Of a stretch of DNA of 64,000 nt, positions 43,422-52,819 are shown one piece after another. Source of the DNA: an uncultured Ilumatobacter sp. Its GTDB lineage: Bacteria; Actinomycetota; Acidimicrobiia; Acidimicrobiales; Ilumatobacteraceae. How positions within the stretch are numbered: the stretch's first letter is position 1; every line of letters starts with the position of its first letter. The notes beneath the pieces are model-generated. The model had not been told where the DNA came from and made no database searches. It was given only the letters and a program-made list of their open reading frames with translations. The stretch spans positions 1-64,000 of the forward strand of contig CALKNK010000005.1 in assembly GCA_938091165.1 (NCBI GenBank). The letters run 5' to 3'. A program made the position numbers and the translations under genes.

Positions 43422-43581
43422 CCTCCGGCGACGTTGCCACGCGCCCGAGGCCAAGGCGTAAAATCCTGAAGTAATTTCAAGCGACATCGGAAAAATTCGT
43501 TCACCGACAATTGCTTTAAATACTTCATCATTAGTGGTGAGGGGTTTGTTGACGTAGGCACTGAATTGAGAGACTTCGAAG

Positions 43582-44031
43582 ATGCCGTCGATCTATTTCG
43601 AAGACTTTGCAGTCGGCCGAGTGTTTGAGCTTGGGTCGGTCACGGTCACCGAGAAATCAATTATCGAATTCGCCTCCCAGTTTGATCCACAGTCGTTTCA
43701 TATCGATCCCGAAGCTGCTGTGGATTCGTCGTTTGGGGGCCTGATTGCCAGCGGCTGGCACACCGGCTCACTGTGGATGCGGCTCTACGCAGATGCACTA
43801 TTGCTCGATGCGGACAGCCGTGGATCACCGGGCATCGAAGAGGTCCGCTGGCGGGCGCCGGTGCGACCAGACGACACGCTGACTGGAACGACGACTGTTG
43901 TTGATGCGCAACCTTCGAGCAAAGACCCGACGCGCGGCACTGTGTTCATTGAGTCAGCGATGACAAATCAAGACGGTGTCGTTGTGATGACGATGAAATC
44001 GCGTGGCATGTTCGGTCGTCGCAAGGCCTGA
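43582..44031 (+). CDS. MaoC-like dehydratase/hydratase
   Basis: 149 residues with the MaoC hotdog pattern: IYFEDFAVGRVFE, then the hydratase motif with FHIDPEAA and GGLIASGWHT. MaoC proteins hydrate enoyl-CoA or related acyl thioesters, so a role in fatty-acid or sterol breakdown fits neighbours such as the dienoyl-CoA isomerase and the thiolase further on. Start ATG after a weak ribosome-binding site. Confidence 0.9.
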   Translation: MPSIYFEDFAVGRVFELGSVTVTEKSIIEFASQFDPQSFHIDPEAAVDSSFGGLIASGWHTGSLWMRLYADALLLDADSRGSPGIEEVRWRAPVRPDDTLTGTTTVVDAQPSSKDPTRGTVFIESAMTNQDGVVVMTMKSRGMFGRRKA

Positions 44032-44112
44032 CGCGACGATCTCGGCTGCATCCGTCCAGATTTTTGCGCATTGACCCGCAGAAATCGCAACATAAACGGG
44101 CCGGGAAACAAT

Positions 44113-44247
44113 TCAAGAATCGCCTGAACCGGCGACGCCACCGGGGTGGGCAACGGTCAGCTCGCCGTCGTCGAAGGTGGCCTCACCGGACTTAACCTTG
44201 GGCACCGACCCAATCTGGCTCGACGAGAAGGAGATAGAACGTCGGAC
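44113..44247 (-). pseudogene. Orphan coding-like tail
   Basis: A stop-free minus-strand stretch of about 44 codons ends in TGA at 44113-44115 and has strongly GC-rich third positions. Its translation includes VPKVKSGEATFDDGEL. It lies just past the stop of the dienoyl-CoA isomerase in a different frame, and it has no start of its own. It may be the decayed end of a lost gene or a frameshifted tail. No family was recognised. Confidence 0.35.
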
Positions 44248-45092
44248 TAGAGGCCGCGACTGACGGGCCAGAGGTCGGGGAAATCAGCGGGCCGCTGTTC
44301 CAGCTCGGCGGTGAATGCTTCGGCCATGTCATCAGTGTCGAACATTGAGGCGTTCCAATTAGCGATGTATTCCAGACCGTCGGCAATCGAGTGTTCCTGG
44401 CTGTACTGCATCGACTTCTTCGTACCCCAGATAGCCATCGGGCTTTTGCTGGCAATTTCGGCAGCGACCTCATGGACTCCAGACAACAACGCGTCCTGGT
44501 CCGCGAAGACCCGATTGACGAATCCCGCAGCCAACGCTTCGTTGGCCGACCAGCGGCGACCGGTGTAGGCGAGTTCACGCACGATGCCTTCCGCGACGAG
44601 TCTTGGCATACGTTGAAGCGTGCCAACGTCGGCGGTCATCCCGATGTTGATCTCGGCGATGGAAAAATAAGCCGACTCAGACGCGTAGCGAAGATCGGCT
44701 GCCGAGACCATGTCGATGGCTCCACCAACACAGGCCCCCTGAATTGCGCAGAGCACCGGCATTCGCGCTCGTTCGAGAGCAGTAAAAGAGTCCTGCAACT
44801 TCAACGCAGTTGAGCGGAATCGTTCACCCCGACGGCTTGGGTGCTTCGGACCGTCGCTGTCGGACAGTGTTGGGTCGGATTGAAAGACCGATAGGTCCAT
44901 GCCTGAGCAGAAATGGTTGCCCTCAGCGGATAGGACTACAGCGCGCACTGACCCCGACGCCGACATTTCGTCGACGATGCAAGGGAGGTCGTTCCAGAAT
45001 GAGGCGATCATCGAGTTTGCCTTCTTCGGGCGGTTCATCTTGATGTGACCAACCTTGTCGGTAATTTCGATGTCAAAGCACTCGTATCCCAT
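44247..45092 (-). CDS. Dienoyl-CoA isomerase-like crotonase
   Basis: 281 residues in the crotonase superfamily: GHIKMNRPKKANSM, oxyanion-hole segments GNHFCSGMDLS and QGACVGGAIDM. The segment INIGMTADVGTLQRMP, with the Asp in ADVGTLQR and SKSPMAIWGTKK after it, closely follows eukaryotic delta3,5-delta2,4-dienoyl-CoA isomerase rather than a plain hydratase. It would rearrange conjugated dienoyl-CoA during breakdown of unsaturated acids. The ATG at 45092 was chosen. A longer N-terminus lacks family sequence. Confidence 0.87.
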   Translation of the reverse strand: MGYECFDIEITDKVGHIKMNRPKKANSMIASFWNDLPCIVDEMSASGSVRAVVLSAEGNHFCSGMDLSVFQSDPTLSDSDGPKHPSRRGERFRSTALKLQDSFTALERARMPVLCAIQGACVGGAIDMVSAADLRYASESAYFSIAEINIGMTADVGTLQRMPRLVAEGIVRELAYTGRRWSANEALAAGFVNRVFADQDALLSGVHEVAAEIASKSPMAIWGTKKSMQYSQEHSIADGLEYIANWNASMFDTDDMAEAFTAELEQRPADFPDLWPVSRGL

Positions 45093-45219
45093 GCGCTGAG
45101 TTTGGCAGAGCGTCGACCGCAGTTGCAGATTGTGCGTCTGACTTCGCTCGACTGAGAAGGTTGGCAGCCTGCACTCGCTGCCATTGGACTGATGGGGTGG
45201 CCCGTCTACGATCGGCAAC

Positions 45220-45618
45220 ATGGCGATGCCGTTCGACGATGGGGCGCTACGCGACTCGTTTGTGGAGGCGGTCAACTTTGTCTCTGGTGAGTCATCGGAG
45301 ACTGGGGTCAGTGCGGAACAGATCGGCCTGGCTGCCCTGCAACGGTCGAGCCAAGCGGTCTGTGTCACTGATGCTCAGATCAACCCTCCAGGACCCACGA
45401 TTTCCTTTGTCAATAACGCATACCTGGACATTTTTCGCTGCGATGTTGACCAGGCGGTTGGCAGGTCGCCGCGGGTAGGCCAGGGTCCACTGACGAACCG
45501 GCATGTTCTTGATCGACTTCGATCCCATATTGAGGCAGGCGAATCGATACAGGCTCAGGCGATCAACTATCGATTCGATCGAACGGCGTTTCGACTTCGC
45601 TGGAGTATTGACCAATGA
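45220..45618 (+). CDS. PAS domain fragment, N-terminal half
   Basis: 132 residues. The PAS pattern starts near residue 45 (AVCVTDAQI, ISFVNNAYLDIFRC). The frame stops in the middle of the PAS domain after FRLRWSIDQ. The next gene starts within its stop (ATGA) and carries the missing PAS end. The pair may be one gene with a -1 frameshift or two coupled genes. Confidence 0.65.
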   Translation: MAMPFDDGALRDSFVEAVNFVSGESSETGVSAEQIGLAALQRSSQAVCVTDAQINPPGPTISFVNNAYLDIFRCDVDQAVGRSPRVGQGPLTNRHVLDRLRSHIEAGESIQAQAINYRFDRTAFRLRWSIDQ

Positions 45619-46037
45619 TTCGTGACGGAGTCGTTGTGGGGTTCTTCGCCCTCTTGCACGACGTCACCACCGAAGACCGAATGCGGCGTCGTCTTGCTGC
45701 GCTTGACACGCTGATGGACCGCGGCAAGGTGGCTTCACGGCTTGATCGCGACAAACGGCTCCGCCCAACCGCCCAAGCACTAGCCAGCGCACTTCGTCCG
45801 CTTGTCGCCGAAATTGGATCGGCAACAGTTCGACTAGGTGACGTTTATGAGGCGACCCAGATCGATGCAAATGTACTCGAAAACTGTGTCCCGGAAATCG
45901 TTGAGACGGCGATTGGTTCGATCGGTTCGATCAGACTGAACACGCACCCGGACGCCGGCGCCTTGGTCGACCAACTTGCAATCGGTGAACTAGGCGAGCA
46001 TGCTCGGTGGCTTCTTGAACTCGGTGCCCCAGGCTGA
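45615..46037 (+). CDS. PAS domain fragment, C-terminal half
   Basis: 140 residues beginning IRDGVVVGFFALLHDVT, the last strands of a PAS domain, followed by a helical region with no known domain. No histidine kinase or output domain is present. The overlap with the preceding half is four bases. Together the halves would make a sensor of about 270 residues. Confidence 0.65.
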   Translation: MIRDGVVVGFFALLHDVTTEDRMRRRLAALDTLMDRGKVASRLDRDKRLRPTAQALASALRPLVAEIGSATVRLGDVYEATQIDANVLENCVPEIVETAIGSIGSIRLNTHPDAGALVDQLAIGELGEHARWLLELGAPG

Positions 46038-46110
46038 TCTTAACGAAGGCCTGTGGGAACAAATCCAACCGCTCAGGGAACCAAGCACTAAGACTGGACG
46101 TCTGATATCT

Positions 46111-48552
46111 ATGAAGCGCACTCTCGCTCTCCCGCTGACGGCCTTCGCGTTACTCGCTGCGTCATGCACCAACTCCGGTTCAACGACCAGCGGACCCGAC
46201 AGTTCTGGCCCTGAAACGACTAAACCGTTCACGACTGAGCCCGAGATCACCGCGCCCGACACGGTCGATGAGGCGGAGCAAATAAACGATGGCGCACCCG
46301 CCAGCCCAGTTGGCTTTACATCGGCAGCTCTGCAGCAGTTCGACAGCTGTGCGGCATTCCTCGGTTACGTCCACACCGAAGGCGTGCAGCGAGTCGGCCC
46401 CTATGGCTTTGAGGACGGCAGCTACGTCGGCTTCCCCGAGGTGTTTGCCGCTGAGGAGAGCCTTGACGTAGCTGACTCTGAGCCCAGCGAGGGTCGTGCT
46501 ACTGAGGCTCAGGTCGGCAGCGAAGCTCCAGCTGACGCTGGAGCTAGTAGTGACGGCGGTTTCTCGACCACGAACGTCCAGGTTGAAGGAGTCGATGAGC
46601 CCGACATCATCAAGACAGACGGTGATCGCATTCTTGCGATTACGGGTGAGACGCTTCACTACATCGATGTCTCCGAAGACGGCTCCACGGGAGTCAAACG
46701 CGGATCGATCGTGCTGGGTTCCGAAACGCAATACGCGTTCGGCTATGAGATCTTCATTACGGACGATCGGGCCTTCGTGTTTGCCTCGAGTGAGGTGTGG
46801 AATGATTTATGGCGAGGCGGTCCGGTACCGGTCTCCGACGACAACGTTGCGACCACTGAAGCTGAAGAAACACTGCTGGAGTCGGCAAGCCCGGATGAGC
46901 TTGATGCACCGGTTGAAGGATCCATTCTGCCTGGCACATACTTCGGACCGCAGACTCTGATCATTGAGGTAGACCTCTCGGATCCAGACACCTTGACGGT
47001 CGCCAACACGATGCTGATTGACGGTAGATACGTCAGTGCCCGTTCGATTGGCGAGACTGCACGAGTCGTGGTGACGTCGCCGCCGCAAGATCTCGGATTT
47101 CTCTACCCGTCGAGCTCTGGCACTGAGGACAAAGCCGAAGAAGCCAATCGGCAGGTGATCCTCGAATCGACCGCAGAGGACTGGATTCCTGGATACACCG
47201 TGATCGACCCTGACGGAAGCTCGGAGTCAGGCGAACTTGTCGATTGCGGCAATATCCACGCTCCCGCCGAATTTGGTGGCTTCGACATCCTGTCGATCGT
47301 CACGCTTGACCTAGGGAACAGCCTTGATGCACCGACCGGTACAAGCTCTGTTGTGGCGTCAGGCGACACGGTGTATGCGTCGGAGGACCGGATGTACGTC
47401 ACCACCAACATCTGGGAACCGATCGTTAACGAGCAGACCAAAGAATGGCTTGATGAGAACTATCAAACCGCAGTTCATCGCTTCTCTATCGCCGGCACCG
47501 GCCCGGCCGACTACGAAGCATCAGGCTCGGTTGAAGGACACCTCCTCAATCAGTTCTCGATGAACGACCGCAACGGTGTGTTCTACGTGGCGACGACGAG
47601 CGGTGCACCGTGGAGCGGCAATGGCTCCGAAAGCCAGATCGTGGCGATGGAAGCCGACGGAAATCAACTGGTCAAGATCGGTGCCGTCGGTGGACTCGGT
47701 AAAGGCGAACGGATTTTCTCGGTTCGGTACGTTGGCGAGACTGCGTATGTCGTCACGTTCCGTCAGATTGACCCCTTTTATGTGATCGACCTCAGCGATC
47801 CACGCAACATGACCGTTGAAGGGGAGCTCAAGATTCCCGGCTACTCGTCATATCTTCACCCGATCAGTGACACCCTTGTGCTCGGAGTTGGGCAAAATGC
47901 CACCGACGAAGGGCGCACGACAGGGACCAAAGTCTCGCTATTTGATGTGAGCGATCCAGCGAACCCGCTTGAGGTCGATGTGTGGATGATGCCTGACTCT
48001 TCCAGTGATGCCGAGTTCGATCACCGGGCGTTCCTCTGGTGGGCACCGACCAACACGGCAGTTTTGCCGCTGCAGTCGTTCAACGATCGATTCTCCGGCG
48101 CAGTGGTACTCAAAGTTGAGAACAACGCGATCACCGAACAGGGCAGGATCCAGCACAGCGACGAGGAAGTCGGCGCGATCGGACAAACCGACTGCAGAGT
48201 GCTCACTTTGGATGAGATCGGCACCGAGGAGAACAACGAGTTCTTTTACGTCGCGGAGGGCGGTGGCCAAGTGCAGGGATGCGGGCCGAACGACCAGGGG
48301 GGCGCCGCCGGGCTGTTCTGCAACCCGATCCCAGTAGATGAGATCGATTTTTACTACTGGGACGGTGAACCCACGATCGACACCACCGGCCTTGACCGCA
48401 TCGAGATTTGTTACCCGGACTGGAACGGTTTTCAGAATGCCGTGCAGCGCACAATGGTGATCAACAACAGCCTCTGGACACTGTCGATGAGCAGAGTGCA
48501 GTCCAACGATCTCGGCACCCTTGATCGGATTGAAGCCATCGATCTGACCTGA
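46111..48552 (+). CDS. Secreted lipoprotein with C-terminal beta-propeller domain
   Basis: 813 residues. The signal KRTLALPLTAFALLAASC with lipobox AASC predicts a lipid anchor. A Ser/Thr/Pro-rich acidic spacer follows. The main body matches the secreted beta-propeller family (PF09826), with VEGVDEPDIIKTDGDRILAI, DISEDG-like strands and many repeated blades. The chain is strongly acidic. Function unknown. Start ATG at 46111. The longer frame from 46000 lacks a signal and was rejected. Confidence 0.88.
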   Translation: MKRTLALPLTAFALLAASCTNSGSTTSGPDSSGPETTKPFTTEPEITAPDTVDEAEQINDGAPASPVGFTSAALQQFDSCAAFLGYVHTEGVQRVGPYGFEDGSYVGFPEVFAAEESLDVADSEPSEGRATEAQVGSEAPADAGASSDGGFSTTNVQVEGVDEPDIIKTDGDRILAITGETLHYIDVSEDGSTGVKRGSIVLGSETQYAFGYEIFITDDRAFVFASSEVWNDLWRGGPVPVSDDNVATTEAEETLLESASPDELDAPVEGSILPGTYFGPQTLIIEVDLSDPDTLTVANTMLIDGRYVSARSIGETARVVVTSPPQDLGFLYPSSSGTEDKAEEANRQVILESTAEDWIPGYTVIDPDGSSESGELVDCGNIHAPAEFGGFDILSIVTLDLGNSLDAPTGTSSVVASGDTVYASEDRMYVTTNIWEPIVNEQTKEWLDENYQTAVHRFSIAGTGPADYEASGSVEGHLLNQFSMNDRNGVFYVATTSGAPWSGNGSESQIVAMEADGNQLVKIGAVGGLGKGERIFSVRYVGETAYVVTFRQIDPFYVIDLSDPRNMTVEGELKIPGYSSYLHPISDTLVLGVGQNATDEGRTTGTKVSLFDVSDPANPLEVDVWMMPDSSSDAEFDHRAFLWWAPTNTAVLPLQSFNDRFSGAVVLKVENNAITEQGRIQHSDEEVGAIGQTDCRVLTLDEIGTEENNEFFYVAEGGGQVQGCGPNDQGGAAGLFCNPIPVDEIDFYYWDGEPTIDTTGLDRIEICYPDWNGFQNAVQRTMVINNSLWTLSMSRVQSNDLGTLDRIEAIDLT

Positions 48553-48602
48553 TCCGGCCAAAATGTTAGGCAACCTAAACAGAGGCTGTTAGTGTCGCTG
48601 AG

Positions 48603-51095
48603 ATGGACGTTTTGTCAGGTCAGAGACTTGCGCGTCTTTCCGATCTCGAGGCAATGCGTCGGCGAGGGAATGGGCCTGCGCTCATTGCTGGCGACGCAGT
48701 CGTTTCTTACGTTGACTTAGTCACTCGTATCGAGCAGCGAAGAGACGAACTTGGCCCAGATCGCCGATTGGTCACGTTCCATGCGACCAATTCGATCGAC
48801 ACAATTGTCACTTACTTGGCCTGCCTCAGCGGTGGTCACGTTGCTTCGATTCGGAGCACGGCAGGGCATGACCCGTTTACCGAGGCCATAAGGAGTGATC
48901 TCCATCCAGATCTCGCCGTGCTGATGAGCACGTCCGGATCAACTGGCTCGGCCAAGGCTGTGCGGCTTTCGATCGACAATGTCGAGTCCAACGCTGTGGC
49001 GATCGCGGATGCACTTGGGCTGCGCTTCGACGATGTCGCAATTACCTCGCTGCCGCTGAGTTACTGCTACGGGCTCTCAGTTGTCACCTCCCACCTTGCC
49101 GTTGGCGCCGCTGTCGTCGTGACCGACACGTCAGTTGTTGATACATGTTTTTGGCACCTTGTCGAGCGTTGGGGCGTCACCACTCTGTCGGGTGTGCCCC
49201 ACAGCTTCGACCTCATTGACCGGATTGACGGCGACGCACTCACGGCGCCGTCGCTTCGTCGCGTCACTCAAGCCGGCGGTCGACTGGCGCCTGCAAAAGT
49301 TCAGCAATTGAGTCGCCTTGGCCACCGTCACGGCTGGGATCTCGTCGTGATGTACGGCCAGACGGAAGCAACAGCACGCATGGCGACGCTCGAGCCGCAA
49401 CTGGTTGACGGTTTCCCGTGCTCGATTGGCCGACCAATCCCTGGAGGAGCATTTGATTTAGGGCCGATTTCTTCGAGCGATGTCCCGGTTGAACTGGAAA
49501 CTGACGCGGCAATCGGCCGCGTGGGGGAAATTGTTTACACCGGTCCCAATGTGATGTTGGGCTACGCCACATCCGTGGAGGATTTGCGGCGCGGACGGGA
49601 CGTCAAACAGCTACACACCGGCGACATCGGTCGCCGTCTCCCGAACGGACTCTACGAAATTGTTGGCCGGCGATCACGATTCGTGAAGCTTCTCGGCCAT
49701 CGCATCGACCTCGAAGCTCTTGAAGCAGACCTCAGCCATGCCGGCGGCAACGTCGCGGTAGCGGGTACCGACGATCGATTGGTGATCGTGGCAGATCGCC
49801 ATACCGAAGGACTTCAGCATCGACTTAATCTGCTGCCCATACCCGCGACCATGGTGCACGTCATCGAGGTCAAACGGATTCCGCGGCTCTCAAACGGCAA
49901 AGTCGATACTGCAGCGATCCTGCAACTCGTCGACCAGCCGACGACTCCTCTCGACGAAACGTGCCAGACGGCAACCCCAACCGAGATACTCAGCGAGGTG
50001 CTTAACGTCAACATCGTTGACCCACGCAGCACCTTCGGCTCGTTGGGTGGCGACTCACTGTCCTACGTCGAGGCGTCCATTCGGCTCGAACGCGTACTCG
50101 GTGATCTCCCCGACGGATGGCACATGTGCTCTGTTGCCGAACTCGATGCGTACACGCCCCAACGTCAGCACCGCTCCACTAACCGAATTGATACCAGCGT
50201 CGTCGTACGGGCTATCGGTATCTGCATCATCGTGGCAACACATATGCGTGTCTTTCGTCTTGCCGGCGGTGCACACACACTCCTTGCAGTTGCCGGCTAC
50301 AACTTCGCCCGGTTCCAACTCACTGGGGCTGGAGCGCCGGGAAGTATTCGCCGAGGGCTCGCCACTGTTGGACGCGTTGCTGTTCCTGCGTCGATGTGGA
50401 TTGGACTGCAAATGCTGTTCGTTGGCGGATACAGCGCCGGTTCACTATTTCTCGTCAACAACTATTTCGGGTCCGCGTGGCGACGCGACGGCCGCTGGGA
50501 ATACTGGTACTTCGAAGCATTTGTTCAGGTCTTCTTAGTCCTCACTCTGCTGTTCGCGATCGGCCCAGTCCGCCACCTAGAACGTCGACGGCCGTTCGCG
50601 TTCGCGTTCGTTGCGTTGCTTGGGGCAACTGCAGTTGGCTTGGAGCTCGTAGAGTTTGGCGACTCATACAACAACATCTTCCGACCGCACACCACGATCT
50701 GGTTCGTCCTGCTCGGGTGGGCGGGCCAGGTTGCGGTCACGAACCGACAGCGACTACTCGTAACTGCCGTGCTCGTCATCGGGGCACCGCTTTACTTCGA
50801 CCGGTGGCAACAAGCGCTCATGGTCACAGCGTTAGTCGGAGCACTGTTGTGGCTGCCGTCCGTGCGAGTGCCACGACTTGCTGTACCCGTATTTGGCGTT
50901 GTTGCTGCCGCGTCGATGGTGATTTTTCTGATCCATTGGCAGGTCTGGCCGATCTACACGAACGTCTTTGTTCGCGAAGCAGCGTTTTTTCTCACGATGG
51001 CAACCGGAATCGCGGTGTGGGCAATTGGACGACACACTATGCGGACTGCTTGGGTGCACACTCTGAGTCGAAAGATGCTCCGGCAGTCGGTCTGA
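48603..51095 (+). CDS. Adenylation-carrier-membrane acyltransferase fusion
   Basis: 830 residues with three parts. An adenylation domain (about 10-445) has MSTSGSTGSAK (109-118), YGQTEAT (251-257), HTGDIGRR (338-345) and PRLSNGKVD (427-435), including the catalytic Lys. A carrier domain (about 455-525) has the phosphopantetheine serine Ser485 in GGDSL. The rest is membrane protein with about ten helices starting near 533. Its first helix has R536-x10-H547 (RAIGICIIVATH), the signature of AT3-type acyltransferases. By analogy with DltA-DltC-DltB, the protein could activate, carry and transfer an acyl or aminoacyl group. Substrate and acceptor unknown. It lies 30 bases before an acyl-CoA synthetase. 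Confidence 0.9.
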   Translation: MDVLSGQRLARLSDLEAMRRRGNGPALIAGDAVVSYVDLVTRIEQRRDELGPDRRLVTFHATNSIDTIVTYLACLSGGHVASIRSTAGHDPFTEAIRSDLHPDLAVLMSTSGSTGSAKAVRLSIDNVESNAVAIADALGLRFDDVAITSLPLSYCYGLSVVTSHLAVGAAVVVTDTSVVDTCFWHLVERWGVTTLSGVPHSFDLIDRIDGDALTAPSLRRVTQAGGRLAPAKVQQLSRLGHRHGWDLVVMYGQTEATARMATLEPQLVDGFPCSIGRPIPGGAFDLGPISSSDVPVELETDAAIGRVGEIVYTGPNVMLGYATSVEDLRRGRDVKQLHTGDIGRRLPNGLYEIVGRRSRFVKLLGHRIDLEALEADLSHAGGNVAVAGTDDRLVIVADRHTEGLQHRLNLLPIPATMVHVIEVKRIPRLSNGKVDTAAILQLVDQPTTPLDETCQTATPTEILSEVLNVNIVDPRSTFGSLGGDSLSYVEASIRLERVLGDLPDGWHMCSVAELDAYTPQRQHRSTNRIDTSVVVRAIGICIIVATHMRVFRLAGGAHTLLAVAGYNFARFQLTGAGAPGSIRRGLATVGRVAVPASMWIGLQMLFVGGYSAGSLFLVNNYFGSAWRRDGRWEYWYFEAFVQVFLVLTLLFAIGPVRHLERRRPFAFAFVALLGATAVGLELVEFGDSYNNIFRPHTTIWFVLLGWAGQVAVTNRQRLLVTAVLVIGAPLYFDRWQQALMVTALVGALLWLPSVRVPRLAVPVFGVVAAASMVIFLIHWQVWPIYTNVFVREAAFFLTMATGIAVWAIGRHTMRTAWVHTLSRKMLRQSV

Positions 51096-51124
51096 GTCGA
51101 AGGACCCTCGAAGCGCCTGACAAC

Positions 51125-52687
51125 ATGTCGGGTATGACATCAACACCGGCGTATGACTGGGTGGCCCACCACGCAATGGTCAGCCCAAATCGAATGGCTT
51201 GGGCTGACATCGACCCGCTCAGCGGGTCCCCGGGTGTGGCGTCGACGTGGCGCGAGGCGCAAGATCGGGTGGGGCGAGCAGCAGCCATGTTGCGCGACGA
51301 CTTCGGTGTCGGACGAGGCGACCGTGTGGCGATGTACTCACAGAATCGAGTTGAGTTCATTGAGGTGCAGTTCGCCTGCGCCCGACTTGGTGCTGTATTT
51401 GTCCCGCTGAACTGGCGCCTCACAATTCACGAGCTTGATTACATCGTGAGCAATGCGGCTCCAACCGTGCTTGTAGCGGACCCTGAACTCGGTGATACCG
51501 CAGAGGAGCTAGTCAAGTGCACTAAAACGCCTCACCTGATCGTTTTCGGTGGCGATGGATCTCACCCTGATTGCAGTGCGAACTATGACGACGGACTTGC
51601 CGCCGTCGACACATCCAATCTCCCGGTGATGCCAGAGCTAACACATGACGATCCCCTAACAATCATGTATACCTCGGGCACAACTGGTCGACCGAAGGGG
51701 GCAATCATCACGCATGGCATGTCGTTCTGGAACTCGGTCAACCTGGCCGAACTCCACGACCTGTCCCGATCGATGGTCAACTTTTGCTTTCTGCCGCTGT
51801 TCCACACTGGCGGTCTGAACTGTTACACGAACCCCGCGGCGTACTTCGGAGGTTCCACAATGGTGATGCGTACCTTCGACCCGGGTCGAGCTCTCGAATT
51901 GATCAGCGATCCGCAGCGAGGCATCACACATTTTCTCGGAGTTCCTGCGAACTACTTGTTTATGGGCCAGCACCCTGACTTTGCATCAGCAGACTTTTCG
52001 CGGCTGGTATCAACAGCTATCGGCGGCGCACCGGCCGCACTGCCACTTTTGAAGATGTGGGAATCGGTGGGCTGTCCATTGATTCAAGCGTTCGGGATGA
52101 CCGAGACAAGCCCGCTTGTGCTGTCGATCAGTAAAGAGATGGCCGTCGAGAAAGCGGGGAGCGCAGGTCTGCCCGCAATGAACACAGCTATTCGGATCGT
52201 CGGCGATGATGGCTTAGACGTAGGAGTCGGCGAGATCGGCGAACTCTGGTGCAAGGGCCCGAACATCACGCCGGGTTACTGGAATAACCCAGAGGCCACC
52301 GCCGAAGCAATCACCGACGGCTGGTTGCATACTGGAGATGCTGCGCAGTCGGATGCAGACGGGTACGTGTCGATCGTCGACCGTTGGAAAGACATGTATA
52401 TCTCTGGCGGCGAAAACGTCTACCCCTCAGAAGTCGAGTCGACCTTGTTCGACCTCGAGGGCATCGCAGACGTGGCGGTGATTGGTCTCCCCGACGACAA
52501 GTGGGGCGAGGTTGGTCAAGCCGTCGTCGTCAAGACCGACAATGTGGACATCGACGAAACGATGATCGTTAATTTCTGTCGTGAACGGCTGGCAACGTTC
52601 AAAGTCCCGCATTCGGTTCGCTTTGTCGACGAACTACCGCGCAATGCGACCGGCAAGATTCTGAAGCGCGAGCTACGAGACCAGTGA
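51125..52687 (+). CDS. Acyl-CoA synthetase (AMP-binding)
   Basis: 520 residues, soluble ANL-superfamily ligase. The AMP-binding motif is IMYTSGTTGRPKGA, followed by GMTETSPL, GWLHTGDAAQ and the C-terminal PRNATGKILKREL with the catalytic Lys. It would activate a carboxylic acid as acyl-CoA. ATG at 51125 was chosen. ATG at 51134 is possible. The long in-frame extension upstream (from 50396) lies antiframe to the preceding fusion gene and was rejected. Confidence 0.92.
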   Translation: MSGMTSTPAYDWVAHHAMVSPNRMAWADIDPLSGSPGVASTWREAQDRVGRAAAMLRDDFGVGRGDRVAMYSQNRVEFIEVQFACARLGAVFVPLNWRLTIHELDYIVSNAAPTVLVADPELGDTAEELVKCTKTPHLIVFGGDGSHPDCSANYDDGLAAVDTSNLPVMPELTHDDPLTIMYTSGTTGRPKGAIITHGMSFWNSVNLAELHDLSRSMVNFCFLPLFHTGGLNCYTNPAAYFGGSTMVMRTFDPGRALELISDPQRGITHFLGVPANYLFMGQHPDFASADFSRLVSTAIGGAPAALPLLKMWESVGCPLIQAFGMTETSPLVLSISKEMAVEKAGSAGLPAMNTAIRIVGDDGLDVGVGEIGELWCKGPNITPGYWNNPEATAEAITDGWLHTGDAAQSDADGYVSIVDRWKDMYISGGENVYPSEVESTLFDLEGIADVAVIGLPDDKWGEVGQAVVVKTDNVDIDETMIVNFCRERLATFKVPHSVRFVDELPRNATGKILKRELRDQ

Positions 52688-52819
52688 AGGTGAGTTGAAT
52701 GCGCCACGAAAGGACTTGAACTAGCGCAGTCGGACCCGTTTGACGAGGATCTTGCTGGGATCTGTAACGTTCGATCCAGCGCTGAAACCCACCATGGGTC
52801 AGCTGCGGGAAGGACAGCT

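Noticed and set aside
50396..51124. N-terminal extension of the acyl-CoA synthetase
   Set aside because: It runs through the membrane domain of the preceding fusion gene in another frame and lacks protein features.
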